Shown piece by piece: positions 1-6,516 of a stretch of DNA of 64,000 nt. The DNA is taken from positions 124,001 to 188,000 of the forward strand of contig JAJCXM010000014.1 in the NCBI GenBank assembly GCA_029263455.1. Reading direction: 5' to 3'. The first letter of the stretch is position 1. The number at the start of each line of letters is the position of its first letter. A program made the translations under genes and the position numbers. Source of the stretch: Holophagae bacterium (GTDB lineage: Bacteria; Acidobacteriota; Holophagae; Acanthopleuribacterales; Acanthopleuribacteraceae). A model generated the notes under the pieces. The model was not told the DNA's origin. It did no database searches and worked only from the letters and a program-made list of their open reading frames with translations.

Positions 1-497
1 GTCGCGATGGCGTCGTAGCGCGAAAGATCCAAATCAATAATCTGATAACTGCCACTAACATCACCTTTCTCTTTACGTCGTGGGGAACTTTGGATCAACC
101 GCCCTGGAAAGAAGCGCGCCTCTGTCAACAAGAACAGACATATCTGAGCTACGTGGGTCCCGGTTGTGATATGAACCAAATACTGCTCGCGCTCCTCATC
201 AAAGGCGTAGTTTGAACAAAATCGATGTAACTCAGAGAAAACCTCCTCAAAATCCCACGGGTCTTCCATGTCAACATCATGTAGACGCACCTCGGTTTCA
301 GGCGCCAAGACGCGCATGTCACTCATCAACTGCTGCGCTTGACGGCGGTACTTAGCACCGACCAACAATTCAAATCGGTCCACGATGAAATCTGGATGCT
401 GGAGTAGCGACAAACTGGGACGCCAGCGGTCCCAACGCTTCACACCCTTCCCTGCATCCAGATTAGAGCCATACAATCCGATCACCACATAGGCCAC
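1..497 (-). CDS. rtcR: RtcR, sigma-54-dependent RNA-repair activator (partial, N-terminal part)
   Basis: The minus strand carries an open frame that runs off the left edge; about 165 codons are visible. Its translation contains KRWDRWRPSL, DPWDFEEVF, HITTGTHVAQIC, RLIQSSPRRK and DLDLSRYDAIA in the order and spacing of the N-terminal domain of Escherichia coli RtcR. In RtcR this is a divergent CARF domain that binds 5' tRNA fragments ending in 2',3'-cyclic phosphate; the AAA+ and helix-turn-helix parts would lie beyond the edge. I chose the GTG at 497-495 because GAGG lies six bases upstream; a GTG at 509 is also in frame and gives an N-terminus of more E. coli-like length. It is divergent from the tRNA-like RNA and slipin gene, which have a sigma-54 promoter, as expected for an RtcR target. 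Confidence 0.93.
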   Translation of the reverse strand, partial: MAYVVIGLYGSNLDAGKGVKRWDRWRPSLSLLQHPDFIVDRFELLVGAKYRRQAQQLMSDMRVLAPETEVRLHDVDMEDPWDFEEVFSELHRFCSNYAFDEEREQYLVHITTGTHVAQICLFLLTEARFFPGRLIQSSPRRKEKGDVSGSYQIIDLDLSRYDAIA

Positions 498-581
498 AAG
501 CCACCTCACAAGACTATCAGATAAAAGCTTATACGACTGGATAGGATATTAACAACGAAGAAGTCTTCAATTTCATTGCGG

Positions 582-609
582 AAGCGACAAATACCCACAC
601 AAGTCGCTT
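582..609. promoter_or_regulatory. inverted repeat, candidate RtcR upstream activating site
   Basis: AAGCGAC at 582-588 is the exact inverse of GTCGCTT at 603-609, with a 14-base spacer. Its centre lies about 74 bases before the expected start of the sigma-54 promoter, a normal place for an enhancer bound by a sigma-54 activator. It sits in the rtcR-slipin divergent region. Assigning it to RtcR is inference. Confidence 0.45.
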
Positions 610-643
610 GATATACAAGAGTTATAGGCATCATGTCCATGTT

Positions 644-658
644 TGGCACAGGCGTTGC
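644..658 (+). promoter_or_regulatory. sigma-54 (RpoN) promoter, -24/-12
   Basis: TGGCACAGGCGTTGC matches the sigma-54 consensus TGGCACG-N4-TTGC at all but one defined base. The invariant GG (645-646) and GC (657-658) are exactly ten bases apart. Transcription should begin near 669-671, about 80 bases before the tRNA-like RNA. RtcR works only with sigma-54, so this promoter ties the downstream genes to the divergent rtcR. Confidence 0.87.
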
Positions 659-747
659 CTAATAGCACTTCAGTCGTACGGGTTTCCGGCGGCATGCGCT
701 TGCCTGTTCAAGTCGTATGTTCCGCGTCACGGATTCAACACCTTAGC

Positions 748-817
748 GGCCGTGTAGCTGAATGGTACAGCAATAGGTTTAGGTCCTATGTTTACGGGTT
801 CGATTCCCGTCACATTT
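748..817 (+). ncRNA. tRNA-like RNA with UAG anticodon loop and defective acceptor stem
   Basis: The D arm is perfect (GCTG 757-760 with CAGC 768-771, GG in the loop, T755-A756 at positions 8-9). The anticodon arm is perfect (773-777 with 785-789, loop TTTAGGT, anticodon UAG at 780-782). There is a four-base variable region and a perfect T arm (794-798 with 806-810, loop TTCGATT). The acceptor stem fails: of seven positions (748-754 against 811-817) only the inner three pair, two are mismatched and the outer two are G-U. No CCA follows. UAG would be a leucine anticodon, but the long variable arm of tRNA-Leu is absent. It is therefore not a normal tRNA. It lies inside the unit made from the sigma-54 promoter, between rtcR and slipin. 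tRNA-like Y RNAs occur in other RtcR operons. Confidence 0.82.
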
Positions 818-904
818 ATCAAACTCAATAGGAAAGGAGTCGTACGGTTGTCAAGAACAGCCTAACCCAATCCGTTTGTGTGTTTCGACACATATACAGC
901 GCGG

Positions 905-1035
905 GTCGAAAGCGGCCGAGCGGCCTCGCAGTTGCTGGAACCAATGCCACCACGTGTGTGTCAATCCTTAGGTCTTGATCCGACGGCAAAACCCCTTCGG
1001 TTCCAGCATATTGAGCCACACACACCGCAGGGCAT
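905..1035 (+). ncRNA. structured leader / candidate second ncRNA upstream of slipin
   Basis: The 280 bases between the tRNA-like RNA and slipin have no convincing gene but strong pairing potential. GCTGGAACC (934-942) is the exact inverse of 999-1007. GTGTGTG-TCAAT (954-965) pairs over 12 base pairs with 1010-1023 around a two-base bulge. The two helices interleave, so they form an H-type pseudoknot or are alternatives. A further GGCC-GAGC-GGCC hairpin lies near 913-924. The region could be the 5' leader of the slipin mRNA or a separate RNA processed from the same transcript. Function is unknown. Confidence 0.5.
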
Positions 1036-1114
1036 GGAACGCCAACTCCGCCATCTTGACCGCGCTGCGATTAATAACCGTACGCTCCCGACCAAAAGCC
1101 AATAGGAGGCTAAA

Positions 1115-2230
1115 ATGTTCACCAAAATTCATATCAAACAATTCGAAACCGGCTTGCTCTTCAAGCGCGGCGAGCTCGTTGACGTCCTACATCCTGGCCA
1201 GCACCGGATCTTTGGATTCAATTTGCGCACGGAGACGTACGACCGTTTACAAACTTGCTTTGTGCATGCGGAACTCGAGCGACTTGTTCGATTGCCAACT
1301 ATGGCAGCCGAGCTCGAAGTGGTTGATTTGAAGGAGAACGAACGCGCCGTTGTCTGGCGTGAAGGCCGCTTGTTTGCGGTCTTGCGACCAGGAATCAATG
1401 CGTTCTGGAAAACGCCTGCCGAATTGACGATTGAACGCTTTGATACGGACGTGATTGAATTCAAACACGCCCAACTGAGCAAGATCATCGAGTGGCCACA
1501 AGCACGCGCTTTGTTGACCATCGTCGATGTTAAAGCGCATGAAGAAGCCATGCTCTTTCGGGACGGCGAATTGATTGCTCAACGCAAGCCAGGACGTTAT
1601 GCATTCTGGCGACAAGGTGGCGAGTTGCAAACGATTGTCGTTGACCTTCGTGAGCAGGTTCTCGATATCCAAGGCCAAGAGATCATGACCTCGGATAAGG
1701 TGACTTTGCGAATCAACTTGCTGGTGACTTTTCGGGTCGTCATGGCGCTCAAAGCCGTCACGCAAGTGGCCGACTTCAATCAGTCACTCTACCGTGAAGC
1801 GCAGCTTGCGTTGCGCGCAGCAGTAGGGACGCGATCCTTGGAGCATTTGCTAGCCGACAAAGAATCCATTGGCGGCGTCGTGGCAAATGCCTTAAAAGCT
1901 AGGGCAACGGAGTTTGGACTGGATGTGACCAGCACTGGTGTGCGCGACATCATCCTGCCGGGCGACATGAAGGCACTCTTAAACCAGGTAACAGAAGCCC
2001 AAAAGGCAGCTGAAGCCAACATCATCAAACGTCGAGAAGAAACGGCGGCGGCACGTAGTCAAGCCAACACCGCGCGTTTGTTAGCCGACAGCCCGACCTT
2101 GATGAAAATGCGTGAATTGGAGGCGTTACAAGACATCATGAAAGGCGTGAAAGCAACTTTCATTTTTGCCGGAGGCGACGTCAATTCGCAATTGAAGGAG
2201 CTCTTAACGACATCCATCAAAGAAACCTAA
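1115..2230 (+). CDS. slipin (SPFH/band-7 family) of the RtcR regulon
   Basis: A 371-residue protein preceded by AGGAGG six bases before ATG. The N-terminal third holds three related segments (HIKQFETGLLFKRGELVDVL, LKENERAVVWREGRLFAVL, VKAHEEAMLFRDGELIAQRK). These are followed by an SPFH/band-7 domain (about residues 150-300) and an Ala/Glu-rich coiled tail. No obvious hydrophobic membrane hairpin is visible, unlike stomatins. Slipins are scaffold proteins that multimerise, usually at membranes. As I recall, slipin genes recur beside RtcB/RtcR loci in other bacteria, with no settled function. Here it is the only protein gene between the sigma-54 promoter and a strong hairpin, so it looks like the main protein output of the regulon in this window; no RtcB ligase or RtcA cyclase follows. 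Confidence 0.92.
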   Translation: MFTKIHIKQFETGLLFKRGELVDVLHPGQHRIFGFNLRTETYDRLQTCFVHAELERLVRLPTMAAELEVVDLKENERAVVWREGRLFAVLRPGINAFWKTPAELTIERFDTDVIEFKHAQLSKIIEWPQARALLTIVDVKAHEEAMLFRDGELIAQRKPGRYAFWRQGGELQTIVVDLREQVLDIQGQEIMTSDKVTLRINLLVTFRVVMALKAVTQVADFNQSLYREAQLALRAAVGTRSLEHLLADKESIGGVVANALKARATEFGLDVTSTGVRDIILPGDMKALLNQVTEAQKAAEANIIKRREETAAARSQANTARLLADSPTLMKMRELEALQDIMKGVKATFIFAGGDVNSQLKELLTTSIKET

Positions 2231-2254
2231 AGCAAAGTCTCCAATAACTGGAGC

Positions 2255-2280
2255 CACCCAGGGTTAATCTACCCTGGGTG
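2255..2280 (+). terminator. strong hairpin after slipin
   Basis: CACCCAGGGT (2255-2264) pairs perfectly with ACCCTGGGTG (2271-2280) around a six-base loop, 25 bases after the slipin stop. No T-run follows, so it may end the transcript with a factor or act as a 3' stabilising stem. It closes the RtcR/sigma-54 unit. Confidence 0.6.
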
Positions 2281-2495
2281 ATCAGCTGGCGAATTCCAGC
2301 GCCGACATTTGATGCAATTGGCCTGAACGATGAGATGTCATTGCAACCCACATTGATCTACCCAAGACACCCGTCTTGGCCAACCTGGCTTTACTGGACA
2401 TGTCACCTTGATGTAAAAATACACCCGCTTCGGACTTATTGGTATTCAGCTTGCTCAGGTTTTGTTTATTGATCATATAGACGGGGATATATTTG

Positions 2496-3116
2496 ATGTT
2501 TTTAAGTTCTTGCCTCGTGCTCTTATCTAGCACGGTTATTGCCAATGAAATCCACATAGACTTCAATAACGGCTCGGGTTCCTTAAGAAATCAATACGAA
2601 CGTTATGGGATCATTTTCGACTCTGAAGGCATCGGAGACAGGATGCCAACACACTCAACCGGTTACGAGTCGAGCACCCCTTATGCGCGCTGCAGTGTAA
2701 CAACCTACCCGCCTGGTTTTAATATAGTTGCCCACTTCACAGTCGACGTAGAAGGCGTTAGTGCTGATGTTCAAACCGCCTATGGACGCTACGTAACGAT
2801 GCGCGCCTTCAATGAAGCTGGCGATCTAATCGAAGAAAAAGAATCACCAGCCGTGCCAGATGGATTTTGGAAGGGTCGTTTAAGCATCGAAAGCGAAGAG
2901 CCAATTGCCAGAGTCGAGTGGTGGCCTTCTCTAGACAACGCCAGCGTGGGTATCGACGACCTAGTCATCATTACTGACCACATCGTGGTTGGACCACCCA
3001 ATGGATCAACCACGGTTCCCACTTTAAGTATGACAGGCATAATGAGCTTGGTCATGACCATGATGGCGATAGCAATCTATATGCGCCGTAAGAGTGAAAA
3101 CCGGTCAAGCGCGTGA
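2496..3116 (+). CDS. secreted protein with IPTL-CTERM-type C-terminal sorting signal
   Basis: About 206 residues. ATG at 2496 follows a TTG at 2493; GGGG lies about ten bases upstream of the ATG. The protein has a signal peptide (MFLSSCLVLLSSTVIA), a body of about 150 residues resembling secreted beta-sandwich proteins, and a C-terminal VPTLSMTGIMSLVMTMMAI helix followed by YMRRKSE. That layout (PTL motif, transmembrane helix, basic tail) is the IPTL-CTERM signal, a relative of PEP-CTERM recognised by exosortase-like enzymes. No exosortase gene is in the window. The body gave no family I can name. Confidence 0.75.
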   Translation: MFLSSCLVLLSSTVIANEIHIDFNNGSGSLRNQYERYGIIFDSEGIGDRMPTHSTGYESSTPYARCSVTTYPPGFNIVAHFTVDVEGVSADVQTAYGRYVTMRAFNEAGDLIEEKESPAVPDGFWKGRLSIESEEPIARVEWWPSLDNASVGIDDLVIITDHIVVGPPNGSTTVPTLSMTGIMSLVMTMMAIAIYMRRKSENRSSA

Positions 3117-3305
3117 CCCGATCTGAAACCTAAAAGGTATCCTAATGGCAAGCGAACACTTCTGGACTACACGCGACTCGTGCACGCTGCAAGCCTTCGG
3201 AACCGCAAACACAACTTGTTTAGCACAATAGTTTTACAACGAAATAGGACTGAACGAAAATCAAGCGCTAGTTTGTTATGTTTTTTAGAGTCCTACCCCT
3301 AGAGA

Positions 3306-3359
3306 TTGACACGAGTGGGAACTCAACCTAGCTTGGCACTGCCAATTCTGCTAGGTTGA
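3306..3359 (+). promoter_or_regulatory. putative promoter with 10-bp palindrome before the ankyrin gene
   Basis: TTGACA (3306-3311) is followed 17 bases later by TAGCTT, a weak -10. A perfect 10-bp inverted repeat (3323-3332 with 3350-3359) begins in the spacer and covers the -10, and a nested TTGGC-ACT-GCCAA hairpin lies inside it. It could be an operator or an RNA stem ahead of the TTG/ATG start at 3372/3387. Confidence 0.4.
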
Positions 3360-3371
3360 TCAAAACCTATA

Positions 3372-5192
3372 TTGAGTCAAAAAAGAATGCGTAAGAAGAA
3401 ATCTGAAGGATGGCTCGGCTGTTTTCTCGGCGGGGCTCAACTATCGGCGATTACGGCTGCCATTGCCTGGTATCTGAACGGGTTCATTCCCCTTGGTGGC
3501 CAAATATTCCTGTCGCTTGTAGGGGGCTTAGTTATTTATTCAGGCCTTTGGATGGCTTACAAAGCAGCTATCAAAAAACCGCTAAAGCCAGCATCATTGG
3601 TGACCGCCGCTTTCGTCTTGACGCTTGGTTTATTGACACTTACACCAGGAGCACCTGATAACTGGCTATTAAAAACACCCATAGGTTGGTCGGTCATTGA
3701 AAGTAGGTGGGAAAGCTTAGAACAAGCCATTCGAGACGGTAAGATACAGGTTGTACGCAAGATTTGTTGGGCTGGCGTCGGTGATTCAGCGCCACGTGAC
3801 ACATTCGGTAGCCCACTCATTGACGACGCTAAGTCACCCGAGATCCTACGTATCTTGCTCGAATCCGGCCTAGATCCAGATGCCCGCAGCGAGGGCGCCA
3901 TCACGCGTCTCATGAGAGTCTATGACGCGGAGCTAGCACAAGTCCTGCTGGACTTCGGGGCAGATGTCAATGCACGCGACGATGAGGGTATGACACCGCT
4001 GATGCATGTGGTTCGAACAAACTTAGACATTGTCAAAACACATGTGGAAAACGGCGCTGACCTACAAGCTGTCGACAATGTTGGCCGCACCGTCGCTGAT
4101 CTCTTGGGCTCCGACCCTGCAATCGAAGACTACATAAAATCACAATCTGGCGGACAGCTTCGGTATGGCCGCGAAATGGACTATGCCGACCTAGCTCGGC
4201 GCGATTGGCTCGTTCAGAAAGATCTTACCGATGCGCGTTCGCTGCTGCCGACACAAATTAGCGTAACGCCTGATCCGATGGCGTATGGTCAGTTAGCAGA
4301 TGTCGAAATTCAAATGTCAAATGATTCAGACAAAGACCGTGTGATGCGAATTGAAGCCCACCTAAATGAGGTTGCCCTCTTTGTGGATGCATCTCATGAT
4401 GGGAAAATTGCTAATCCCTACCAACCCAAAATAGATCAGGTCATTAGTTGGCCGCCCTTAGCGCTTCCGGCCCGCAGTAGCGGCCTCCTTAAAATGCGCA
4501 TTATTGCCCGCTCTGATTGGGATGCAGGCGACCTAAATGTTGATATCCGTGCCCAAAATGTTTTGGATTATTCGGAAGGTTCAGAGGTCAATTTGAATCT
4601 CTATCAGCCGCTTTCCGTCAGCGGTTCTCAGGAAGAAGACAATGCAGCCTGGGCCTTCATTTTGGCCTTTCCGCTTTCGATCCTCATTTGGGTTTTGTGT
4701 GGTAGATTCTTGGGCGCTGAGCATAGGTTGACAGTCCTTTCTAGCCGAATCGCCGCAGGACTGTTTTCGTTTGTCTTGGCTCTGGTCGCCTATCGATTAG
4801 TCATGGATACGCTGAAACCGTACACGGAATACCACGAGACCCAGGCCACCATCCTTGATCGACGCTTCTTTTTAGCGACCGCAACAAGCAGTACCGCCAG
4901 CAAGACCTCGACCACAACCATACATAGAGTACCTATTGTTTCGGTCGCTTACCGCTCGACTGGCAAAGAAGTCATCGCAACAGGTTTCGCCAATCAACCC
5001 GTTTCCCCACAGATTTTTCGTGACTTCAAGTTGGGCGCTGAAGTCACCTGTTGGTTCGATCCAGCCAATCCAAGCGAATTTGTCCTTATCCGTGGCGTCA
5101 GCATTCTGATGGTGCTTGGCACTTTAATGGCGTCTGGTGGAGCACTAGTCCTAGGCTGGTTAGCGCTGCGCAAAAGACCAGTCGCGGAATGA
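3372..5192 (+). CDS. membrane protein with ankyrin repeats and a C-terminal DUF3592 domain
   Basis: A 606-residue protein. There are three hydrophobic segments in the first 100 residues, then about four ankyrin-like repeats (for example ILLESGLDPDARSEGAITRL and LLDFGADVNARDDEGMTPLM, residues about 140-260). An extended beta-rich region (270-410) follows, then two transmembrane segments around 430-480 and a DUF3592-like soluble domain (TQATILDRRF, VAYRSTGKEV, CWFDPANPSEFVLI) closed by a last transmembrane helix. The start is uncertain: TTG at 3372 or ATG at 3387, neither with a good ribosome site. I know no such fusion by name. Ankyrins imply protein binding; DUF3592 has no known function. Confidence 0.8.
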   Translation: MSQKRMRKKKSEGWLGCFLGGAQLSAITAAIAWYLNGFIPLGGQIFLSLVGGLVIYSGLWMAYKAAIKKPLKPASLVTAAFVLTLGLLTLTPGAPDNWLLKTPIGWSVIESRWESLEQAIRDGKIQVVRKICWAGVGDSAPRDTFGSPLIDDAKSPEILRILLESGLDPDARSEGAITRLMRVYDAELAQVLLDFGADVNARDDEGMTPLMHVVRTNLDIVKTHVENGADLQAVDNVGRTVADLLGSDPAIEDYIKSQSGGQLRYGREMDYADLARRDWLVQKDLTDARSLLPTQISVTPDPMAYGQLADVEIQMSNDSDKDRVMRIEAHLNEVALFVDASHDGKIANPYQPKIDQVISWPPLALPARSSGLLKMRIIARSDWDAGDLNVDIRAQNVLDYSEGSEVNLNLYQPLSVSGSQEEDNAAWAFILAFPLSILIWVLCGRFLGAEHRLTVLSSRIAAGLFSFVLALVAYRLVMDTLKPYTEYHETQATILDRRFFLATATSSTASKTSTTTIHRVPIVSVAYRSTGKEVIATGFANQPVSPQIFRDFKLGAEVTCWFDPANPSEFVLIRGVSILMVLGTLMASGGALVLGWLALRKRPVAE

Positions 5193-5220
5193 TCGAATAA
5201 ATCAGTCTGAAATCATAAAG

Positions 5221-5262
5221 GCTTCAAGCAGCAAGCTTCAAGCTGCAAGCTGCAAGCAGCAT
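5221..5262. repeat. short tandem heptamer repeat, about six copies of GCWKCAA
   Basis: Six imperfect seven-base units (GCTTCAA, GCAGCAA, GCTTCAA, GCTGCAA, GCTGCAA, GCAGCAT) run head to tail after the ankyrin gene. The rest of 5193-5552 holds no gene I can support; it carries this array and two copies of the dispersed GACTCACATT element. Confidence 0.7.
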
Positions 5263-5263
5263 G

Positions 5264-5289
5264 AATGTGAGTCTTGCTTCCTTGGCGCC
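5264..5289 (-). repeat. dispersed repeat, GCGCCAAGGAAGC..GACTCACATT family
   Basis: Read on the minus strand, this segment matches the right half of the MITE-like elements at 36115 and 57287 almost base for base (GCGCCAAGGAAGC, two to three variable bases, GACTCACATT). Shorter relatives lie at 5451-5460, 36065-36074 and 36423-36432. It is a dispersed genomic repeat, probably a fragment of the same element. Confidence 0.65.
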
Positions 5290-5552
5290 TCATCTTGCCT
5301 GTGATGTCAAAAAGTCCGAATCATCACTCCTGTTTAATATCTTGATTAATTAGATTGAACGACAGCATCGCATTCGAGGAATTGAGTCTACGTATGCATC
5401 ACTAATTTGCAGGATAACGGTTAACAGCCCAACCTCCGACACGGATGTCGGACTCACACTCTTCATGTTTAGGCATCGGAGATGCCAGACTCAAATCAGA
5501 GAAAGCATGCCTTCACCTTCGATTTGCCCTTATAATTATCAAAGAGGTTGAA

Positions 5553-5936
5553 ATGCTCCGTCTTTGCACCACACTTCTTTTGGCCCTCTTTATGTTTGCG
5601 AATTCAGCGATGATCGTCGACACGGCCTATTTCTGCCTAATAGACAATCAAGTTAGAAGCGACTGCTGCAGCGAATTCGAAAATAGCCAAAACGACGATT
5701 GCGATCAACAGAATCTAAGCAACTGTTGCGAAGTGCTTCTTACGCAAACAGAATATCCCCCAGCAAGAGCAGAAACCGACCAGCCCGAGCTGCAACAAAT
5801 CCCGGTCGTTGCTCAATTGGCACTGTTGACAAAGCAACCGTATCTACCTCAAGCGCACGCCTCGTTCCCGACAGTCATGGCACCACACGGCACAGGTCCG
5901 CCGCTCTTCATACGTAACTGTAGCTTCCTAATTTAA
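5553..5936 (+). CDS. small secreted Cys-rich protein at the head of the metal-efflux operon
   Basis: I place the start at the ATG 5553, preceded by AAGAGG, because a signal peptide (LRLCTTLLLALFMFANSA) follows it directly; the longer frame from 5445 adds residues without any feature. The mature protein of about 105 residues has YFC, SDCC, NDDC and NCC cysteines and ends GPPLFIRNCSFLI. This resembles the small HYC/CC/PP-type proteins often encoded just before CusB/CusA-type pumps in other bacteria. A periplasmic metal-binding role is inferred from cysteines and position. Confidence 0.65.
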   Translation: MLRLCTTLLLALFMFANSAMIVDTAYFCLIDNQVRSDCCSEFENSQNDDCDQQNLSNCCEVLLTQTEYPPARAETDQPELQQIPVVAQLALLTKQPYLPQAHASFPTVMAPHGTGPPLFIRNCSFLI

Positions 5937-6103
5937 AGCGTCGACACGAGTCCTGATCGGCACCGCTGTGCCCTGCTCTGGATATCTTCGCCCGTGCCTA
6001 AGTCACGCGTCCAAATGGGCGTGCTGATTCTAATCCGCCAACAGGGTGACGACGATAAAAACCAATAATTCACACATCTACACCTATCCATAAGGAGAAA
6101 AAA

Positions 6104-6493
6104 GTGACTAAGAATTTAATTACAGGCGTTCTGCTTTTAGCCATCGGAGCGATGGCAGGTTACGCCTACATCCAGTTCAATAAACAGTCATCTCACGGCA
6201 ATCACAATGTCGAATTGACCCATGACAAGATGCATGGCGTTGAATTGAACGGCGTTGAATTTTGTGTCGAACATCAAATTGCCGAAAGTGAGTGTCCATG
6301 GTGCGATCGAAGTCTGATATCAAAGCTCGGCCACTGCGCCGAACATGACGTGCCCGAAGCTTTATGTAGTCAGTGTAAACCCGCCCTTATCGCTGGCTTC
6401 AAGGCAGAAAACGATTGGTGCGCTGAGCATCGCTTGCCGGAATCCCAATGCGCCATCTGCCTAGCTCAGGCTGACCACGACTCAAGCGAATAA
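6104..6493 (+). CDS. membrane-anchored protein with three Cys/His metal-binding repeats
   Basis: A 129-residue protein starting at GTG with AAGGAG upstream. An N-terminal transmembrane anchor (residues 5-25) is followed by a His-rich linker (SSHGNHN, THDKMH) and three repeats of C-x2-H-x3-E-x2-C-x2-C: FCVEHQIAESECPWC, HCAEHDVPEALCSQC and WCAEHRLPESQCAIC. The N-terminal part of the next gene product has the same repeats, and the last one is nearly identical. It is therefore a free-standing duplicate of the adaptor's N-terminal domain. The residues suit Zn, Cu or similar soft metals. It lies 23 bases before the adaptor gene. Function is inferred from context only. Confidence 0.8.
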   Translation: MTKNLITGVLLLAIGAMAGYAYIQFNKQSSHGNHNVELTHDKMHGVELNGVEFCVEHQIAESECPWCDRSLISKLGHCAEHDVPEALCSQCKPALIAGFKAENDWCAEHRLPESQCAICLAQADHDSSE

Positions 6494-6516
6494 TAATCTC
6501 AAAAAGGAAACCGTTC

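Noticed and set aside
748-820. Calling a normal tRNA-Leu(UAG)
   Set aside because: The acceptor stem is mismatched, CCA is absent and the long variable arm of tRNA-Leu is missing.
643-1105. Open frames at 643-831, 878-1105 and the minus frame 825-1025 around the tRNA-like RNA
   Set aside because: No ribosome sites, no protein-like composition, and they cover the sigma-54 promoter, tRNA-like fold and paired leader, which explain the conservation better.
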